Made by a program: the position numbers and the translations under genes | Source: Candidatus Heimdallarchaeota archaeon | GTDB lineage: Archaea; Asgardarchaeota; Heimdallarchaeia; Heimdallarchaeales; Kariarchaeaceae | Direction of reading: 5' to 3' | NCBI GenBank assembly: GCA_029882335.1 | Contig: JAOUKW010000266.1 | Location: forward strand, 1 to 5,791 | Length of the DNA stretch: 5,791 nucleotides | The notes under the pieces: generated by a model | Seen by the model: only the letters and a program-made list of their open reading frames with translations | Database searches by the model: none | What the model was told of the DNA's origin: nothing | Shown here: one piece after another, positions 4,475 to 5,791 of the stretch | Layout of the letters: every line of letters begins with the position of its first letter | Position numbering within the stretch: position 1 is the stretch's first letter

Positions 4475-5791
4475 TCAAAATCTTCGGTGTTTCATAAAAA
4501 ATTTTCGAGTTAGTATCAAACTGGCAATTACTACAATACCATATAAATTTGAAATTGTCAAAAACCCTGATTCAGCTTCGAAAGTTGTTGATCCCTCTGT
4601 TGAACTATTTGATCCTATTACTTCCAATACTACTACAATGGTGTTAAATGAATTATAATTGTTATATTGGTCAAAAACTATTAGCTCAAACTCATATACT
4701 CCATTTGATAATTCAACAAGTTGACTACTTATATTTTCATTATTTGACCAATTATTTGTTTCAATTAAAGTTCCATTTCGATAAAGCTCATAATATCCAG
4801 GATTCTCATCATAAATACTCCAATCAATTTGTGCATTATCTCCTTCGAGCATTTGGAAATATTCTAAACCCGTTATCGTTGGTGATTGTTCATCACTATT
4901 AATAATATTTGGAGTAAAGGTTATTGCTGAAAAATTAGCAGGAATATCTAATATTTCTATACCTGTTCCATATCCCGAATTAATACCCACTACAGCTTCT
5001 CCAAAATAATTTACGTATTTATATTGAAATTTAATAGTGGAATTACTAAATAACAGTACTTGAAAACTACCCACTGTATTAAAAGGTGCACTGCTGCTAT
5101 AATATACAACATCTCTAAATTCAACTCCAAATACATCTTCATTGTTTAAGATAAATAAATTATTTTGTATTATTAAATCTGTCCAAAATGGTGAAATAAT
5201 TGATTTAATTGTTGTGTTTGGAAAATGAACTGGAGAATAATCAATATAGTTCGCGTTATTATTAAAGGTCAATTTACCATTTGTGGAAACGTTTATTGAT
5301 TGATATATGTCGTTGTAAAATGAAAATTGAAATGGTAGGTCAAAAGTCATGGATGCCTCATCTCCAGTAAGAAGACTGGGATTTGTTTGAGACGCTATAT
5401 CTATCCAATTATATTGTGAATGGGTTACATCATAGTCAGGATAAAATTCGACTTCAACCATAAAATTATCTATTAGTTGATTTAATAATGATGTATCATT
5501 ATAAAGTGAAATTTCTATGCTGTAGTTATAATTGCCAAGAATAGTGGTATTCATTGCATATTTCAGTTTAAATGTGTCTCCCGCATGCAATACTGATTGA
5601 TTCGTATGAACAATTGAGTTATTTACAGCAATTTGAATAATAACCTGATTATAACTTTCATTACCTAAATTATACAGGTGTCCCTCTATATCATTATCTG
5701 TATTAAGAAGAATTGAGCCTATCTTATTTCTTTCCCATCGTGCATAAGGCTGATTTAATCCATGTAATGTTCTATTTGCATCAATTCTACC
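4475..5791 (-). CDS. Membrane-anchored multidomain surface protein, N-terminus cut by window edge
   Basis: The frame is open from the right edge to TGA at 4475: 438 residues. A TTG at 5590 could be mistaken for a start, but 67 codons upstream of it are open and complete the first beta domain, so it is internal. Numbering from the edge: 1-11 (GRIDANRTLHG) resembles the end of subtilisin-like peptidases, a weak clue. About 27-115 is a CARDB-like beta-sandwich (HLYNLGNESYNQVIIQIAVN, then LHAGDTFKLKY). About 120-290 resembles the nidogen-like domain of secreted proteins, with LPFQFSFYNDIYQSINVSTNG, SPFWTDL, FQVLLFSNSTIKFQY and VGINSGYGTG. About 301-391 is an Ig-like domain with DENPGYYELYRNGTL and a final beta strand. 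A Ser/Thr/Asn linker, a hydrophobic helix (about 410-428) and the basic tail RKFFMKHRRF follow, so the protein is anchored C-terminally with its bulk outside. Fifteen N-x-S/T sequons suit archaeal glycosylation. Adhesin or protease; Asgard-like in style. Confidence 0.87.
   Translation of the reverse strand, partial: GRIDANRTLHGLNQPYARWERNKIGSILLNTDNDIEGHLYNLGNESYNQVIIQIAVNNSIVHTNQSVLHAGDTFKLKYAMNTTILGNYNYSIEISLYNDTSLLNQLIDNFMVEVEFYPDYDVTHSQYNWIDIASQTNPSLLTGDEASMTFDLPFQFSFYNDIYQSINVSTNGKLTFNNNANYIDYSPVHFPNTTIKSIISPFWTDLIIQNNLFILNNEDVFGVEFRDVVYYSSSAPFNTVGSFQVLLFSNSTIKFQYKYVNYFGEAVVGINSGYGTGIEILDIPANFSAITFTPNIINSDEQSPTITGLEYFQMLEGDNAQIDWSIYDENPGYYELYRNGTLIETNNWSNNENISSQLVELSNGVYEFELIVFDQYNNYNSFNTIVVVLEVIGSNSSTEGSTTFEAESGFLTISNLYGIVVIASLILTRKFFMKHRRF

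Noticed and set aside
4467..4658. Plus-strand open frame of 63 codons
   Set aside because: It is antisense to the C-terminal anchor and linker of the surface protein and shows no protein-like features of its own.
4648..4902. Plus-strand open frame of 84 codons
   Set aside because: It is antisense to the Ig-like domain of the surface protein. Its His/Tyr/Leu-rich product reflects the complementary codons.
5588..5590. TTG as the start of a 371-residue protein
   Set aside because: The same frame stays open for 67 more codons to the window edge and encodes the first half of a CARDB-like domain. The TTG is an internal leucine, and no signal peptide follows it.
1..5791. Mobile element, defence island or other novel multi-gene system
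   Set aside because: There is no transposase, integrase, nuclease or terminal repeat, and base composition seems even across the window. The genes look like metabolic and surface functions.

Overview
This is a very AT-rich window in which every supportable gene is on the minus strand, so transcription runs from high to low coordinates. The organism is probably an archaeon, most likely an Asgard archaeon (Lokiarchaeia/Heimdallarchaeia-like). The inference rests on three things. There is a sequon-rich surface protein carrying the Ig-like '(D)ENPGxYxLYRNGTL' domain that I associate with Asgard archaea. There is an archaeal-type asparagine synthetase related to AsnRS. The control regions look archaeal: a TATA-like box about 25 bases before a start codon with no Shine-Dalgarno site, and an oligo-T terminator. 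No 16S gene, ribosomal protein or eukaryotic signature protein is present to fix the lineage.

Layout in transcription order. (1) 5791-4475 is the C-terminal 438 residues of a large secreted, membrane-anchored surface protein whose N-terminus lies beyond the right edge. Its parts are a possible end of a subtilisin-like peptidase, a CARDB-like domain, a nidogen-like beta domain, an Ig-like domain, one membrane helix and a basic cytoplasmic tail. (2) 4474-4341 is a non-coding, extremely AT-rich gap holding a T-tract terminator and then the promoter of the next gene. (3) 4340-3213 encodes a class II aminoacyl-tRNA-synthetase-like catalytic domain without an anticodon-binding domain, best read as an archaeal asparagine synthetase A. 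(4) 3212/3203-1785 encodes a stand-alone FMN-binding glutamate-synthase-type domain protein. It directly abuts gene 3 and surely shares its transcript. (5) 1784-1561 is a 224-base gap with several inverted repeats and two TATA-like candidates. (6) 1560-1 encodes a TPR-repeat protein that runs off the left edge, with at least 520 residues.

The functional core is the two-gene unit of asparagine synthetase and the glutamate-synthase-like flavoprotein, which suggests a role in nitrogen or amide metabolism. The flavoprotein lacks the Fe-S cysteines and the glutaminase domain of real glutamate synthase, so its reaction is open. The TPR protein and the surface protein each seem to be separate transcription units. 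I see no RNA gene, mobile element, CRISPR array or integration site. I did not find a convincing new multi-gene system; the most interesting points are the unusual two-gene amide/flavoprotein unit and the palindrome-dense control region in front of the TPR gene.
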